Of a stretch of DNA of 64,000 bases, positions 9,646-18,283 are shown piece after piece. A program made the translations under genes and the position numbers. The notes below the pieces were generated by a model. It saw nothing but the letters and a program-made list of their open reading frames with translations, was not told the origin of the DNA and ran no database searches. The stretch is from CAIUPE01 sp037131735 (lineage in GTDB: Bacteria; Pseudomonadota; Alphaproteobacteria; Rhizobiales; Beijerinckiaceae). The stretch spans positions 62,001-126,000 of the forward strand of contig JBAXQM010000003.1 in NCBI GenBank assembly GCA_037131735.1, given 5' to 3'. The first letter of the stretch is position 1, and every line of letters starts with the position of its first letter.

Positions 9646-10542
9646 TTAAGCGTTGCATTGCTCAAGAAGCCAAGAACGAAAGGCGTTTACAGCCGGTCGG
9701 TCTTTCTTCTCTTCTGGATAAACAAGCCAATAGGCCTGCTCGCTTTCAATCGGTTGATTAATCGGAATCATCAAAGATCCCGACGTAAGTTCATCTTCAA
9801 CCAAGAAGCGCGGCACAATTGCCACGCCTAATCCGGCAACGGCCGCTTTGGCCACCATTGCAAATTGTTCGAAGCCCGGTCCTTGAATCGCATCGACCTG
9901 ATTGAGCCCTTGTGCTGAAAGCCATTCCGCCCAAGCGCGTGGACGTGTCGCTTGTTTTAACAAAGGCGCGCGCAAAAGGTCCGCAGGCCTTGTGATTTGC
10001 AAGCGTTCGACAAGAGCGGGGCTCGCGACAGGAATAATTGTTTCACCCATCAAACGATGCAGAACCGCGCCGGGCCATACGGGGTCGCCGAAATGAATGG
10101 CGGCATCGAGTGGTTCGCGCGAAAAATCAAAGGGCAGAATCCGTGTCGAAAAATTGATGGTCACTTCCGGATGTTTTTGTGAAAAATCGGGCAAACGCGG
10201 AATGAGCCAACGAGTCCCGAAGGTCGGCAGAATCGCGAGCGCCAAAGGCCCGCCCGCGCCTTTGAACGCCACGGCATTCAGCGTTGCGGCGGACAGGCGG
10301 TTCAAGGCATCGCGCACTTCCTCCGCATAGGACGCGCCGGCGGGGGTGAGACTGATTCGCTGCCTGACCCGCGCAAAAAGCGGAACGCCGAGCGCTGATT
10401 CGAGCGCCAAGACCTGCCGGCTGATTGCCCCTTGGCTCAAATTCAGCTCTTCGCCCGCTCTCGTGAAGCTTAAAAGCCGCGCGGAGGCTTCAAAAGCCTG
10501 AAGCGCCGCGAGGGAGGGGAGGAGGGAACGGGGTAAGTTCAT
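9646..10542 (-). CDS. LysR-family transcriptional regulator (GcvA-like)
   Basis: The 298-residue protein has an N-terminal winged helix-turn-helix (about residues 8-67, including FTRAGEELNLSQGAISRQV) and a C-terminal periplasmic-binding-like effector domain. It is transcribed divergently from the aldehyde dehydrogenase/GcdH operon with a 184-bp gap, the usual arrangement for a LysR regulator and its target. It probably senses a lysine- or glutarate-pathway metabolite, but that is inference. A short inverted repeat covers its start codon and could serve autoregulation. Confidence 0.88.
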   Translation of the reverse strand: MNLPRSLLPSLAALQAFEASARLLSFTRAGEELNLSQGAISRQVLALESALGVPLFARVRQRISLTPAGASYAEEVRDALNRLSAATLNAVAFKGAGGPLALAILPTFGTRWLIPRLPDFSQKHPEVTINFSTRILPFDFSREPLDAAIHFGDPVWPGAVLHRLMGETIIPVASPALVERLQITRPADLLRAPLLKQATRPRAWAEWLSAQGLNQVDAIQGPGFEQFAMVAKAAVAGLGVAIVPRFLVEDELTSGSLMIPINQPIESEQAYWLVYPEEKKDRPAVNAFRSWLLEQCNA

Positions 10543-10556
10543 GACTAAAACTCATG
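10540..10556. promoter_or_regulatory. Possible LysR operator over the regulator start codon
   Basis: The inverted repeat CATGA-N7-TCATG covers the ATG of the LysR gene in the divergent intergenic region, an expected place for autorepression. The arms are only five bases, so chance is quite possible. Confidence 0.3.
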
Positions 10557-10726
10557 ATGTTCTGCTAAATCATAATTTGCAAGGCCGAATTTAATCGAAC
10601 ATCATTCCCAAAATGGGGGATTTAATCGGGTCTCTTCCCTCTCTGGTCGACGCCGGTCGTGGACGATAGAGTGAGAGCCGTCAACAACAGCGCGAAAACG
10701 CGCCGCTTCTTATTCAGGACCATGCC

Positions 10727-12247
10727 ATGTCGATGACCGCCTCTGCCGAAGCCCTCGAAATTCTCGCCCGTTTGGGCGTGCCCGAAAGCGCCTTTGTGCG
10801 TGGTGGTATGACGGCGCGCTCACCGATTACGGGTGAAACCATGGCCGAGCTTGTGACGCATTCGGTGCAAGATGTGGGCGCGGCGATTGGCCGATCCGAA
10901 CAAGCGTTTCGTGAATGGCGTCTCGTGCCAGCACCGCGTCGTGGTGAATTTGTGCGCTTGTTGGGCGAAGAATTGCGCGCGGCGAAAGAAGATCTCGGAC
11001 GTTTGGTGACGCTCGAAGTCGGCAAGATCACCTCCGAAGGTTTGGGTGAAGTGCAAGAGATGATCGACATCTGCGATTATGCAGTCGGTCTTTCGCGCCA
11101 ACTCTTTGGGTTGACGATTGCTACAGAACGTCCGTCGCACCGCATGATGGAAACATGGCATCCGCTTGGTGTGTGCGGTGTCATCTCCGCATTTAACTTC
11201 CCCGTTGCGGTGTGGTCATGGAATGCGGCACTCGCCTTTGTGTGCGGCAACAGCGTTGTGTGGAAGCCTTCAGAAAAATCCGTGCTCACTGCTTTGGCGA
11301 CTGAAGCAATTGTAAAGCGCGCCGCGAAACGGTTTGGTGGTGTGCCTGCTGGTTTGCTTGAAGTGATTGTGGGTGGTCGCGATACCGGTGATGCGCTTGT
11401 GTCAGATCATCGCGTTGCGCTTGTGTCAGCAACCGGTTCAACCGCCATGGGCAAACAGGTCGGACCTAAACTAGCCGCCCGTTTTGCACGCGCCATTCTT
11501 GAACTTGGCGGAAACAATGCGGCAATTGTTGCGCCATCTGCTGATCTTGATCTTGCTTTGCGTGGCATTGCGTTCGCCGCGATGGGTACAGCCGGTCAGC
11601 GTTGCACGACGCTTCGTCGGTTGATTGTGCATGAAAGCATTTATGATGCGCTCGTGCCTAAATTGCGCAGCGTCTATCAAAGCGTGAAAGTGGGGGATCC
11701 GCGTGACGCGGGTGTGCTTGTTGGCCCCTTGATCGACAAACAAGCCTATGAAGGCATGGAGCGTGCGCTTGGTGAAGCGCGGGCGATGGGCGCGAAGATC
11801 ACCGGCGGCATGCGCGAACATGCGGATGCCAAGCCGGATGCTTATTATCTCGCACCTGCACTCGTTGAAATGCCGACACATTCGGGCCCCGTATTGCACG
11901 AGACCTTCGCGCCGATTCTCTATGTGATGAAGTATAAAAATTTCGACGACGCGATTGCGATGCAGAATGCGGTGTCGGCAGGCCTTTCTTCCTCGCTCTT
12001 CACGCTCGATATGCGTGAGGCGGAATTGTTCGTGTCTGACATTGGCTCCGATTGCGGTATCGCGAATGTGAATATCGGCCCGTCGGGTGCAGAGATCGGC
12101 GGCGCGTTCGGCGGCGAAAAAGAAACAGGCGGGGGCCGCGAAGCGGGCTCCGACGCGTGGAAAGCCTATATGCGCCGCGCGACCAACACGATCAATTATG
12201 GCACAACGCTTCCGCTCGCACAGGGCGTGAGCTTCGATATTGGATAA
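10727..12247 (+). CDS. ALDH7-like aldehyde dehydrogenase (alpha-aminoadipic semialdehyde dehydrogenase-like)
   Basis: The 506-residue NAD(P)-dependent aldehyde dehydrogenase has the NFP motif at 157-159, general base Glu259 in LELGG and nucleophile Cys293 in GQRCTT. The LELGGNNAAIV and ETGGGREAGSDAWK blocks are characteristic of the antiquitin/ALDH7 branch. That branch oxidises alpha-aminoadipic semialdehyde (in equilibrium with piperideine-6-carboxylate) in lysine breakdown. It is the first gene of a five-gene operon that includes glutaryl-CoA dehydrogenase, which supports a lysine-catabolic role. A related semialdehyde such as glutarate semialdehyde is an alternative substrate. A second in-frame ATG lies two codons downstream. 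Confidence 0.85.
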   Translation: MSMTASAEALEILARLGVPESAFVRGGMTARSPITGETMAELVTHSVQDVGAAIGRSEQAFREWRLVPAPRRGEFVRLLGEELRAAKEDLGRLVTLEVGKITSEGLGEVQEMIDICDYAVGLSRQLFGLTIATERPSHRMMETWHPLGVCGVISAFNFPVAVWSWNAALAFVCGNSVVWKPSEKSVLTALATEAIVKRAAKRFGGVPAGLLEVIVGGRDTGDALVSDHRVALVSATGSTAMGKQVGPKLAARFARAILELGGNNAAIVAPSADLDLALRGIAFAAMGTAGQRCTTLRRLIVHESIYDALVPKLRSVYQSVKVGDPRDAGVLVGPLIDKQAYEGMERALGEARAMGAKITGGMREHADAKPDAYYLAPALVEMPTHSGPVLHETFAPILYVMKYKNFDDAIAMQNAVSAGLSSSLFTLDMREAELFVSDIGSDCGIANVNIGPSGAEIGGAFGGEKETGGGREAGSDAWKAYMRRATNTINYGTTLPLAQGVSFDIG

Positions 12248-12252
12248 AACAC

Positions 12253-13050
12253 ATGACACTTCGCGTGATTGTTGCAGGGGCAACGGGATGGACGGGCAGC
12301 GCGGTTGCGAAAGGCGTACTTGATGCGTCGGATATGACGCTTGTCGGCGCTGTTGCGCGTAACGCAGCAGGTCAAGATATCGGCACCGTGCTTGGTCGTG
12401 ATGCGGTAGGCGTAGAGGTGAGTGCGTCACTCGCTGAGGCGTTAAAAACGCCGTGTGATGTCGTGATCGATTATACAAAGCCGCATGTGGTGAAAGAACA
12501 TGCGCTTGAAGCACTGAATCACGGCGTTGATGTTGTGATCGGTACATCGGGCTTAACAGCGGATGATTTCGCCGAGCTTGAAAAGAAGGCGCTTGCAACC
12601 CAGCGCGGTGTTTTCGCATCAGGCAATTTTTCGATTACTGCTGCTCTCATGACGCGTTTTGCGTTGATGGCGGCAAAACATGTCGCCGATGTCGAAGTGA
12701 TTGATTACGCCTCAGCTAAAAAGCCCGACACGCCTTCGGGCACGGGCCGTGAATTGGCGGAGCGGTTGTCAGCCATTCGACTGCCATCAAATGCGAAGCC
12801 TGTGAATGAATTATCCGGCGCACGTGAAACACGCGGGGCGACGATTGGATCGGTGCAGGTTCATTCCGTGCGCATGCCCGGTTATCTTCTATCCTGCGAA
12901 GCTGTTTTCGGCGCGCCGGATGAGCGACTGGTCATTCGTCACGATGCGGGCACGTCGGCAGCACCTTATGTTGCGGGGACATTGCTTGCGACGCGCCGCG
13001 TGAAAGACATTAAAGGCCTTCGACGCGGGCTTGATCAATTGCTCGACTAA
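12253..13050 (+). CDS. DapB-like dihydrodipicolinate reductase homologue lacking the active-site histidine pair
   Basis: The 265-residue protein has the DapB architecture: an N-terminal Rossmann fold with GATGWTG at 9-15, a GTSG motif at 97-100, and a C-terminal domain with the PSGT signature at 161-164. In E. coli DapB the segment before PSGT carries two adjacent histidines and a lysine. Here it reads DYASAKKPD (151-159), which keeps a lysine but has no histidine. The gene sits five bases after the ALDH7-like gene and before gcdH, inside a catabolic operon rather than with lysine biosynthesis. It may act on another cyclic imine such as piperideine carboxylate, or be a divergent true DapB. 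The reaction is not established. Confidence 0.72.
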   Translation: MTLRVIVAGATGWTGSAVAKGVLDASDMTLVGAVARNAAGQDIGTVLGRDAVGVEVSASLAEALKTPCDVVIDYTKPHVVKEHALEALNHGVDVVIGTSGLTADDFAELEKKALATQRGVFASGNFSITAALMTRFALMAAKHVADVEVIDYASAKKPDTPSGTGRELAERLSAIRLPSNAKPVNELSGARETRGATIGSVQVHSVRMPGYLLSCEAVFGAPDERLVIRHDAGTSAAPYVAGTLLATRRVKDIKGLRRGLDQLLD

Positions 13051-13076
13051 TTTTCGTTTTAAGGGAGCGTATCACC

Positions 13077-14279
13077 ATGCATGGCACATCAAAGCCGAGC
13101 CTCCAAAAATTCGATTGGGAAGACCCGTTTCTGCTCGATGAGCAATTGAGTGAAGATGAGCGGATGATCCGCGACACGGCGCGTGATTATGCGCAGGAAA
13201 AACTTCTTCCCCGTGTGGTCGAAGCCTATGCGCATGAAAAATCCGACGCGTCGATTTTTAAAGAAATGGGCGAGCTCGGCCTTCTTGGCGTGACCTTGCC
13301 GGAAGATTATGGCTGCGCGGGTGCAAGCTATGTTGCTTACGGCCTCGTCGCGCGGGAAGTCGAGCGCGTTGATTCAGGTTATCGCTCGATGATGAGCGTG
13401 CAATCCTCGCTCGTGATGTATCCAATTTATGCCTATGGATCCGAAGCGCAGCGCAAGAAATATCTGCCGAAACTCGCAAGCGGCGAATGGATTGGCTGCT
13501 TTGGGTTGACTGAACCTGACGCCGGTTCTGATCCCGCCGGCATGAAGACACGCGCCGAAAAAGTGGCAGATGGTTATCGTCTTACCGGCTCAAAAATGTG
13601 GATCTCCAACTCGCCGATCGCCGATGTTTATGTGGTGTGGGCAAAGTCGGCAGCGCATGACAATGAGATTCGCGGCTTCGTGCTTGAAAAAGGTATGAAG
13701 GGATTAAGCGCGCCGAAGATTGAAGGAAAACTTTCACTCCGCGCATCGATCACCGGCGAAATCGTGATGGATGGCGTTGTTGTATCCGAAGATCATTTGC
13801 TCCCGAATGTATCGGGACTCAAAGGACCGTTCGGCTGCTTGAACCGCGCACGCTATGGAATCTCATGGGGCGTCTTGGGGGCGGCGGAAGATTGCATGCA
13901 TCGCGCGCGGCAATACACACTTGATCGTGTGCAATTCGGCAAACCGCTCGCGCAAACGCAATTGATTCAGAAGAAACTTGCGGATGCGATGACAGAGATT
14001 TCACTCGGGCTTCAGGCCTCGTTGCGTGTGGGCCGTTTGTTTGATGACGGCAAGATGGCACCCGAAATGATTTCCATCGTCAAACGCAACAATTGCGGCA
14101 AGGCGCTCGATATCGCGCGTGCGGCGCGCGACATGCATGGCGGTAACGGCATCAGCCAAGAGTATCATGTCATGCGCCATGCGCAGAATTTGGAAACCGT
14201 GAACACCTATGAGGGCACGCATGATGTGCATGCGCTGATCCTTGGCCGTGCGATCACGGGCCTGCAGGCGTTTTTCTAA
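13077..14279 (+). CDS. gcdH: Glutaryl-CoA dehydrogenase
   Basis: The 400-residue acyl-CoA dehydrogenase carries FGLTEPDAGSDP and the C-terminal TYEGTHDVHALILGRAITG block, with Glu379 as catalytic base. These are diagnostic of GcdH, which oxidises and decarboxylates glutaryl-CoA to crotonyl-CoA using FAD and ETF. The RYGISWGVLGAAEDC segment is also typical. A good AAGGGAG ribosome site precedes the ATG. Its position between the DapB-like gene and a class III CoA-transferase makes a glutarate or lysine degradation role very likely. Confidence 0.93.
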   Translation: MHGTSKPSLQKFDWEDPFLLDEQLSEDERMIRDTARDYAQEKLLPRVVEAYAHEKSDASIFKEMGELGLLGVTLPEDYGCAGASYVAYGLVAREVERVDSGYRSMMSVQSSLVMYPIYAYGSEAQRKKYLPKLASGEWIGCFGLTEPDAGSDPAGMKTRAEKVADGYRLTGSKMWISNSPIADVYVVWAKSAAHDNEIRGFVLEKGMKGLSAPKIEGKLSLRASITGEIVMDGVVVSEDHLLPNVSGLKGPFGCLNRARYGISWGVLGAAEDCMHRARQYTLDRVQFGKPLAQTQLIQKKLADAMTEISLGLQASLRVGRLFDDGKMAPEMISIVKRNNCGKALDIARAARDMHGGNGISQEYHVMRHAQNLETVNTYEGTHDVHALILGRAITGLQAFF

Positions 14280-14283
14280 ACTC

Positions 14284-15465
14284 ATGGCCGCACAAAAACC
14301 TCTCGCCGGACTTCGTGTTCTTGAGCTCGCGCGCATTCTTGCGGGGCCGTGGATTGGCCAAACGCTCGCCGATCTTGGCGCGGATGTTGTGAAGGTCGAA
14401 CGCCCCGGCGCGGGCGATGACACGCGCACATGGGGCCCGCCTTTTGTGGCGGCGAAAGAGGACGGTGATTTATCCGCCGCTTATTTTCATGCCTGCAATC
14501 GTGGCAAGCGCTCTATAGCGATCGATTTTGAAAAGCCCGAAGGTCAAGAGATTATCAAGCGTTTAGCCGCACACGCCGATGTGTTGATAGAAAATTTCAA
14601 AGTCGGCGGCTTGAAAAAATACGGTCTCGATTACGCGAGCCTTAAAGCCATCAATCCGAAACTGATTTATTGCTCTGTCACGGGCTTTGGTCAGGATGGT
14701 CCTTATGCCGAGCGCGCGGGTTATGATTTCATGATCCAAGCCATGGGCGGGATCATGGATTTGACGGGCGCGCCCGATGGCGAACCGCAAAAAATCGGTG
14801 TCGCTTTCGCAGACATCTTCACCGGTGTTTATGGTGTGATCGGTATTCAGGCTGCGTTACGCCAGCGTGATCAAACAGGCGAGGGCGCGCATATCGATAT
14901 GGCTTTGCTTGATACGCAAGTCAGCGTGCTCGCCAATCAGGCGATGAATTATCTTGTCTCCGGCAAAGCGCCGCGCCGCTTGGGCAATGCGCATCCGAAC
15001 ATTGTCCCCTATCAGGTGTTCGCCGTGGCGGATGGCCATGTCGTGATTGCGGTCGGCAATGACGGGCAATTCAAAAAATTCTGTGATGTTATTGGTGCGG
15101 ATGATCTTGCAAATCATGCCGATTACGCCACCAATCCGTTGCGTGTGAAACATCGTGCAACACTATGCGCGACGATTGCCGAACGTCTGCCGCGTTTTAC
15201 GCGCGATGATTTGCTTTCACGACTTGAAAGCGCGGGCGTTCCGGCGGGTCCCATCAATACGGTCGCCGATGTCTTTGATGACGTCCAGGTTCAAGCGCGC
15301 GGCATGAAGGTTGATCTTGAGAATGATGATGCCTTGCTTGGGTCTGTGCCAAGTGTGCGTACGCCGATTGTGATTAATGGTGAGCCGATGGTCGCTGATC
15401 GCGCCTCGCCGCGCTTGGGTGCTGACACTGAAGATGTTTTGAATGATAAAGCGTGGGGCGGATAG
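14284..15465 (+). CDS. CaiB/BaiF (class III) CoA-transferase, probably glutarate CoA-transferase
   Basis: The 393-residue protein has the CaiB/BaiF fold: N-terminal LAGLRVLELARILAGPW, the GADVVKVE motif, YDFMIQAMGG, and the conserved IDMALLD block at 204-210 where the family's catalytic Asp lies. It starts four bases after the gcdH stop. The gcdH-CaiB pairing is known from succinyl-CoA:glutarate CoA-transferases, which make glutaryl-CoA for GcdH. That substrate is inferred from context only. The ATG at 14284 is chosen over upstream in-frame codons inside gcdH. Confidence 0.85.
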   Translation: MAAQKPLAGLRVLELARILAGPWIGQTLADLGADVVKVERPGAGDDTRTWGPPFVAAKEDGDLSAAYFHACNRGKRSIAIDFEKPEGQEIIKRLAAHADVLIENFKVGGLKKYGLDYASLKAINPKLIYCSVTGFGQDGPYAERAGYDFMIQAMGGIMDLTGAPDGEPQKIGVAFADIFTGVYGVIGIQAALRQRDQTGEGAHIDMALLDTQVSVLANQAMNYLVSGKAPRRLGNAHPNIVPYQVFAVADGHVVIAVGNDGQFKKFCDVIGADDLANHADYATNPLRVKHRATLCATIAERLPRFTRDDLLSRLESAGVPAGPINTVADVFDDVQVQARGMKVDLENDDALLGSVPSVRTPIVINGEPMVADRASPRLGADTEDVLNDKAWGG

Positions 15466-15476
15466 GAGATCATAAT

Positions 15477-17171
15477 ATGACAACGCATCCCGAACGCACC
15501 GGTGGCCAATTGATTGTCGATTGCTTGCAAGCGCAAGGGGTCGAACATGTGTTCTGCGTGCCGGGTGAGAGTTATCTCGCTGTTCTTGATGCCCTGCATG
15601 ATGTGTCGATCAATGTCACCGTGTGCCGACAAGAAGGTGGTGCGGTGATGATGGCGGACGCGTCCGCACGTCTCACAGGTCGCCCCGGCATTGCGATGGT
15701 CACGCGTGGTCCAGGTGCCACAAACGCCTCGCCTGGCATTCACATCGCTGAACATGATTCCGTGCCGCTTATTCTTTTTGTCGGTCAAATTGAATCCGGC
15801 ATGAAAGAGCGTGGCGCGTTTCAGGAAATGGATTACAAGGCCTACTTCGGTTCAACTGCAAAATGGGTGACAGAAATTACTGACCCCGCGCGCGTGCCTG
15901 AAATTGTATCGCGCGCCTTTCATGTTGCGATGCAGGGTCGTCCTGGTCCGGTTGTGATTGCGCTTCCCGAAGATATGCTTGTCGCAACGGCGCAGGTGGC
16001 GGCGGGTCCGCGCGTTGAAGCGATCGAAACTTGGCCCGGCCAAACGCAAATGGCGGAATTGCAAAAGATGCTTTGGGCCGCAAAGCGTCCCATCGCGATT
16101 TTAGGCGGTAGTGGCTGGAGTGATAAAGCGCGCGCATCGATGATCCGCTTTGCTGAGCGGTTTGATTTGCCGGTCGCGACATCATTCCGCCGCGCGATGT
16201 TGTTTGATGGCGATCATCAAAATTATGCCGGCGAAATCGGCATCGGTCCCAATCCGAAATTGAAGGCTCGAATTGAAGGTGCTGATCTTGTGTTGCTTAT
16301 CGGCGGTCGCATGGCCGAGATGCCGTCACAAGCCTATTCGCTTTTTGATATTCCTGTGCCCAAACAAAAGCTCGTGCATGTTCATGCAGATGCGGAGGAG
16401 TTGGGTCGCGTCTATCATCCCACTCTCGGCATTCATGCGAGCCCGCGTGCCTTTGCTGCTGCGCTTGAAACATTGCAGCCGCCGCAGACGATTGCATGGG
16501 CCGATGCACGCAACGCCGCGCGCGAAGACTTTCTCACATGGACTAATACCATCCCTACTGTGCCGGGTGACTTCCAAATCGGTGAAGCTGTGCGCTGGCT
16601 GCGTGACCGCATTCCGCAGGACACGGTCATCACAAATGGCGCTGGCAATTATGCGATCTGGCCCGGACGCTTTTTGCGCTTTCGGAATTACGGCACACAA
16701 GTTGCCCCTAATTCAGGCTCGATGGGCTTTGGCGTTCCGGCCGCGGTTGGTGCAAAGCGCGCGTTTCCAAACCGCATGGTGATTGCGTTTGCCGGTGACG
16801 GCTGTTTCCTGATGAATGGGCAAGAATTTGCAACCGCTGTGCAATATGATTTGCCGATCATTGTGATCGTTGTCGATAACGGTATTTACGGCACAATCCG
16901 TATGCATCAAGAGCGCGAATATCCGGGCCGTGTATCAGCGACGCAGTTGAAGAATCCGGATTTCGCCGCCTATGCCCGTGCCTTCGGCGGTCATGGTGAA
17001 ACGGTGCGCAAGACGGAAGACTTCGCGCCTGCTTTCGAGCGCGCCGTCGCATCCGGCAAACCCGCAATCCTGCATTGTTTCTTGGATCCGGAAGCGATTT
17101 CGCCAACGACAACGCTGACGAAAATTCGCGATAACGCGCTGAGGCCGAAAGATTGGGCGATCTCGCCTTAA
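15477..17171 (+). CDS. Thiamine diphosphate-dependent enzyme, acetolactate synthase-like
   Basis: The 564-residue protein shows the three-domain ThDP layout of the acetolactate synthase/decarboxylase superfamily. The cofactor-activating Glu is Glu31 in VPGESYL, and the C-terminal GDG...N motif binds Mg-ThDP. An AGGAG ribosome site (15464-15468), straddling the CoA-transferase stop, fixes the ATG. It closes the five-gene operon. Possible roles include decarboxylation of 2-oxoadipate to glutarate semialdehyde or a lyase/ligase reaction; nothing in the sequence decides. Its stop codon shares TTAA with the convergent transaldolase stop. Confidence 0.8.
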   Translation: MTTHPERTGGQLIVDCLQAQGVEHVFCVPGESYLAVLDALHDVSINVTVCRQEGGAVMMADASARLTGRPGIAMVTRGPGATNASPGIHIAEHDSVPLILFVGQIESGMKERGAFQEMDYKAYFGSTAKWVTEITDPARVPEIVSRAFHVAMQGRPGPVVIALPEDMLVATAQVAAGPRVEAIETWPGQTQMAELQKMLWAAKRPIAILGGSGWSDKARASMIRFAERFDLPVATSFRRAMLFDGDHQNYAGEIGIGPNPKLKARIEGADLVLLIGGRMAEMPSQAYSLFDIPVPKQKLVHVHADAEELGRVYHPTLGIHASPRAFAAALETLQPPQTIAWADARNAAREDFLTWTNTIPTVPGDFQIGEAVRWLRDRIPQDTVITNGAGNYAIWPGRFLRFRNYGTQVAPNSGSMGFGVPAAVGAKRAFPNRMVIAFAGDGCFLMNGQEFATAVQYDLPIIVIVVDNGIYGTIRMHQEREYPGRVSATQLKNPDFAAYARAFGGHGETVRKTEDFAPAFERAVASGKPAILHCFLDPEAISPTTTLTKIRDNALRPKDWAISP

Positions 17172-18130
17172 GCGTCCAACCTCTTCGCAACCATCGCCTT
17201 CAACACGCCCAAGTCTTTCGTGAAAGCGCGAATACCTTCGGCGAGTTTTTCGGTCGCCATCGCATCGTCATTCAAGAGATAACGGAAGTACGCCTCGTTC
17301 AAATCAAGTTTATCTTCGCCACTCTGCGCTGCCGATTTTGGTTCAAGCTTGCGATCAAGTGCGCCAGTATCTTTCGACAATTGATCAAGCAGTGCGGGTG
17401 CGATCGTCAAGCGGTCGCATCCAGCCAGCGCTTCGATCTCACCTGTGTTGCGGAAACTCGCGCCCATGACAATTGTGCCGTGACCATGTCGCTTATAGTA
17501 AGCATAAATGCGGCGCACCGAGAGTACGCCGGGGTCCGTCTCAGCTGTGTAGGTCTTGCCTTCATTCTTCACATACCAATCGAGAATGCGTCCGACGAAA
17601 GGTGAAATGAGAAACGCACCGGCTTCCGCCGCAGCTACTGCCTGCGCGAGCGAGAAGAGCAAAGTGAGATTGCAGTCGATGCCTTCATTCTGCAAAATTT
17701 CTGCAGCGCGAATGCCTTCCCACGTCGAGGCCAATTTGATCAACACCTTGTCGCGTGAAATGCCGTTCGCATCATAGGCTTTGATAATGGTGCGCGCTTT
17801 ATCAACGCTGGCTTTCGTGTCGAAGGAGAGATCTGCATCAACTTCCGTTGATACGCGGCCCGGCACAAGGCGTGCGAGTTCCGTGCCGAAGGCAACGGCG
17901 AGATGATCCGCAACGGCCGTGATGACTGCCTCTCTCGTACCACTTTGCTTTTTGCCCCATGATATCGCATCCGCAATCACGCCTTCATAAGCAGGCAGAT
18001 CGGCGGCCTTCAGCACAAGCGTCGGATTGGTCGTACAATCCGTTGGCTTGAAGGTGCGGATGGCCTCCATATCGCCGGTATCGGCAACGATGACGGTCAT
18101 GGCTTTGAGTTGATCGAGTTTCGACGTCAT
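17168..18130 (-). CDS. tal: Transaldolase
   Basis: The 320-residue protein is a classical TalB-type transaldolase, with TDCTTNPTL near residue 30, KLASTWEGI with the Schiff-base lysine near residue 132, and TLLFSLAQA and ISPFVGRI blocks. It transfers a dihydroxyacetone unit in the non-oxidative pentose phosphate pathway. Length fits the E. coli-like subfamily. It converges on the ThDP gene, with a four-base overlap of stop codons, and has no operon partner here. Confidence 0.95.
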   Translation of the reverse strand: MTSKLDQLKAMTVIVADTGDMEAIRTFKPTDCTTNPTLVLKAADLPAYEGVIADAISWGKKQSGTREAVITAVADHLAVAFGTELARLVPGRVSTEVDADLSFDTKASVDKARTIIKAYDANGISRDKVLIKLASTWEGIRAAEILQNEGIDCNLTLLFSLAQAVAAAEAGAFLISPFVGRILDWYVKNEGKTYTAETDPGVLSVRRIYAYYKRHGHGTIVMGASFRNTGEIEALAGCDRLTIAPALLDQLSKDTGALDRKLEPKSAAQSGEDKLDLNEAYFRYLLNDDAMATEKLAEGIRAFTKDLGVLKAMVAKRLDA

Positions 18131-18283
18131 ATTCTATGCTTTCGTGTGTCTTGGGCCTCTTAACCCTCCTAACACAGCCGGAAAGGCGCGTCAGCTTGTT
18201 TGAAAACGCAGCTGCGGAACATTCCGAGACTTGGCAGCTCGGCAGACATAGTTGATAGTGGCGGGCAAAGAGGAGCGATCTCC

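Noticed and set aside
11471..12619. Open frame of 382 codons opposite the aldehyde dehydrogenase and the DapB-like gene
   Set aside because: It spans two real genes antisense, and its composition (Arg, His, Cys-rich) is that of a shadow frame.
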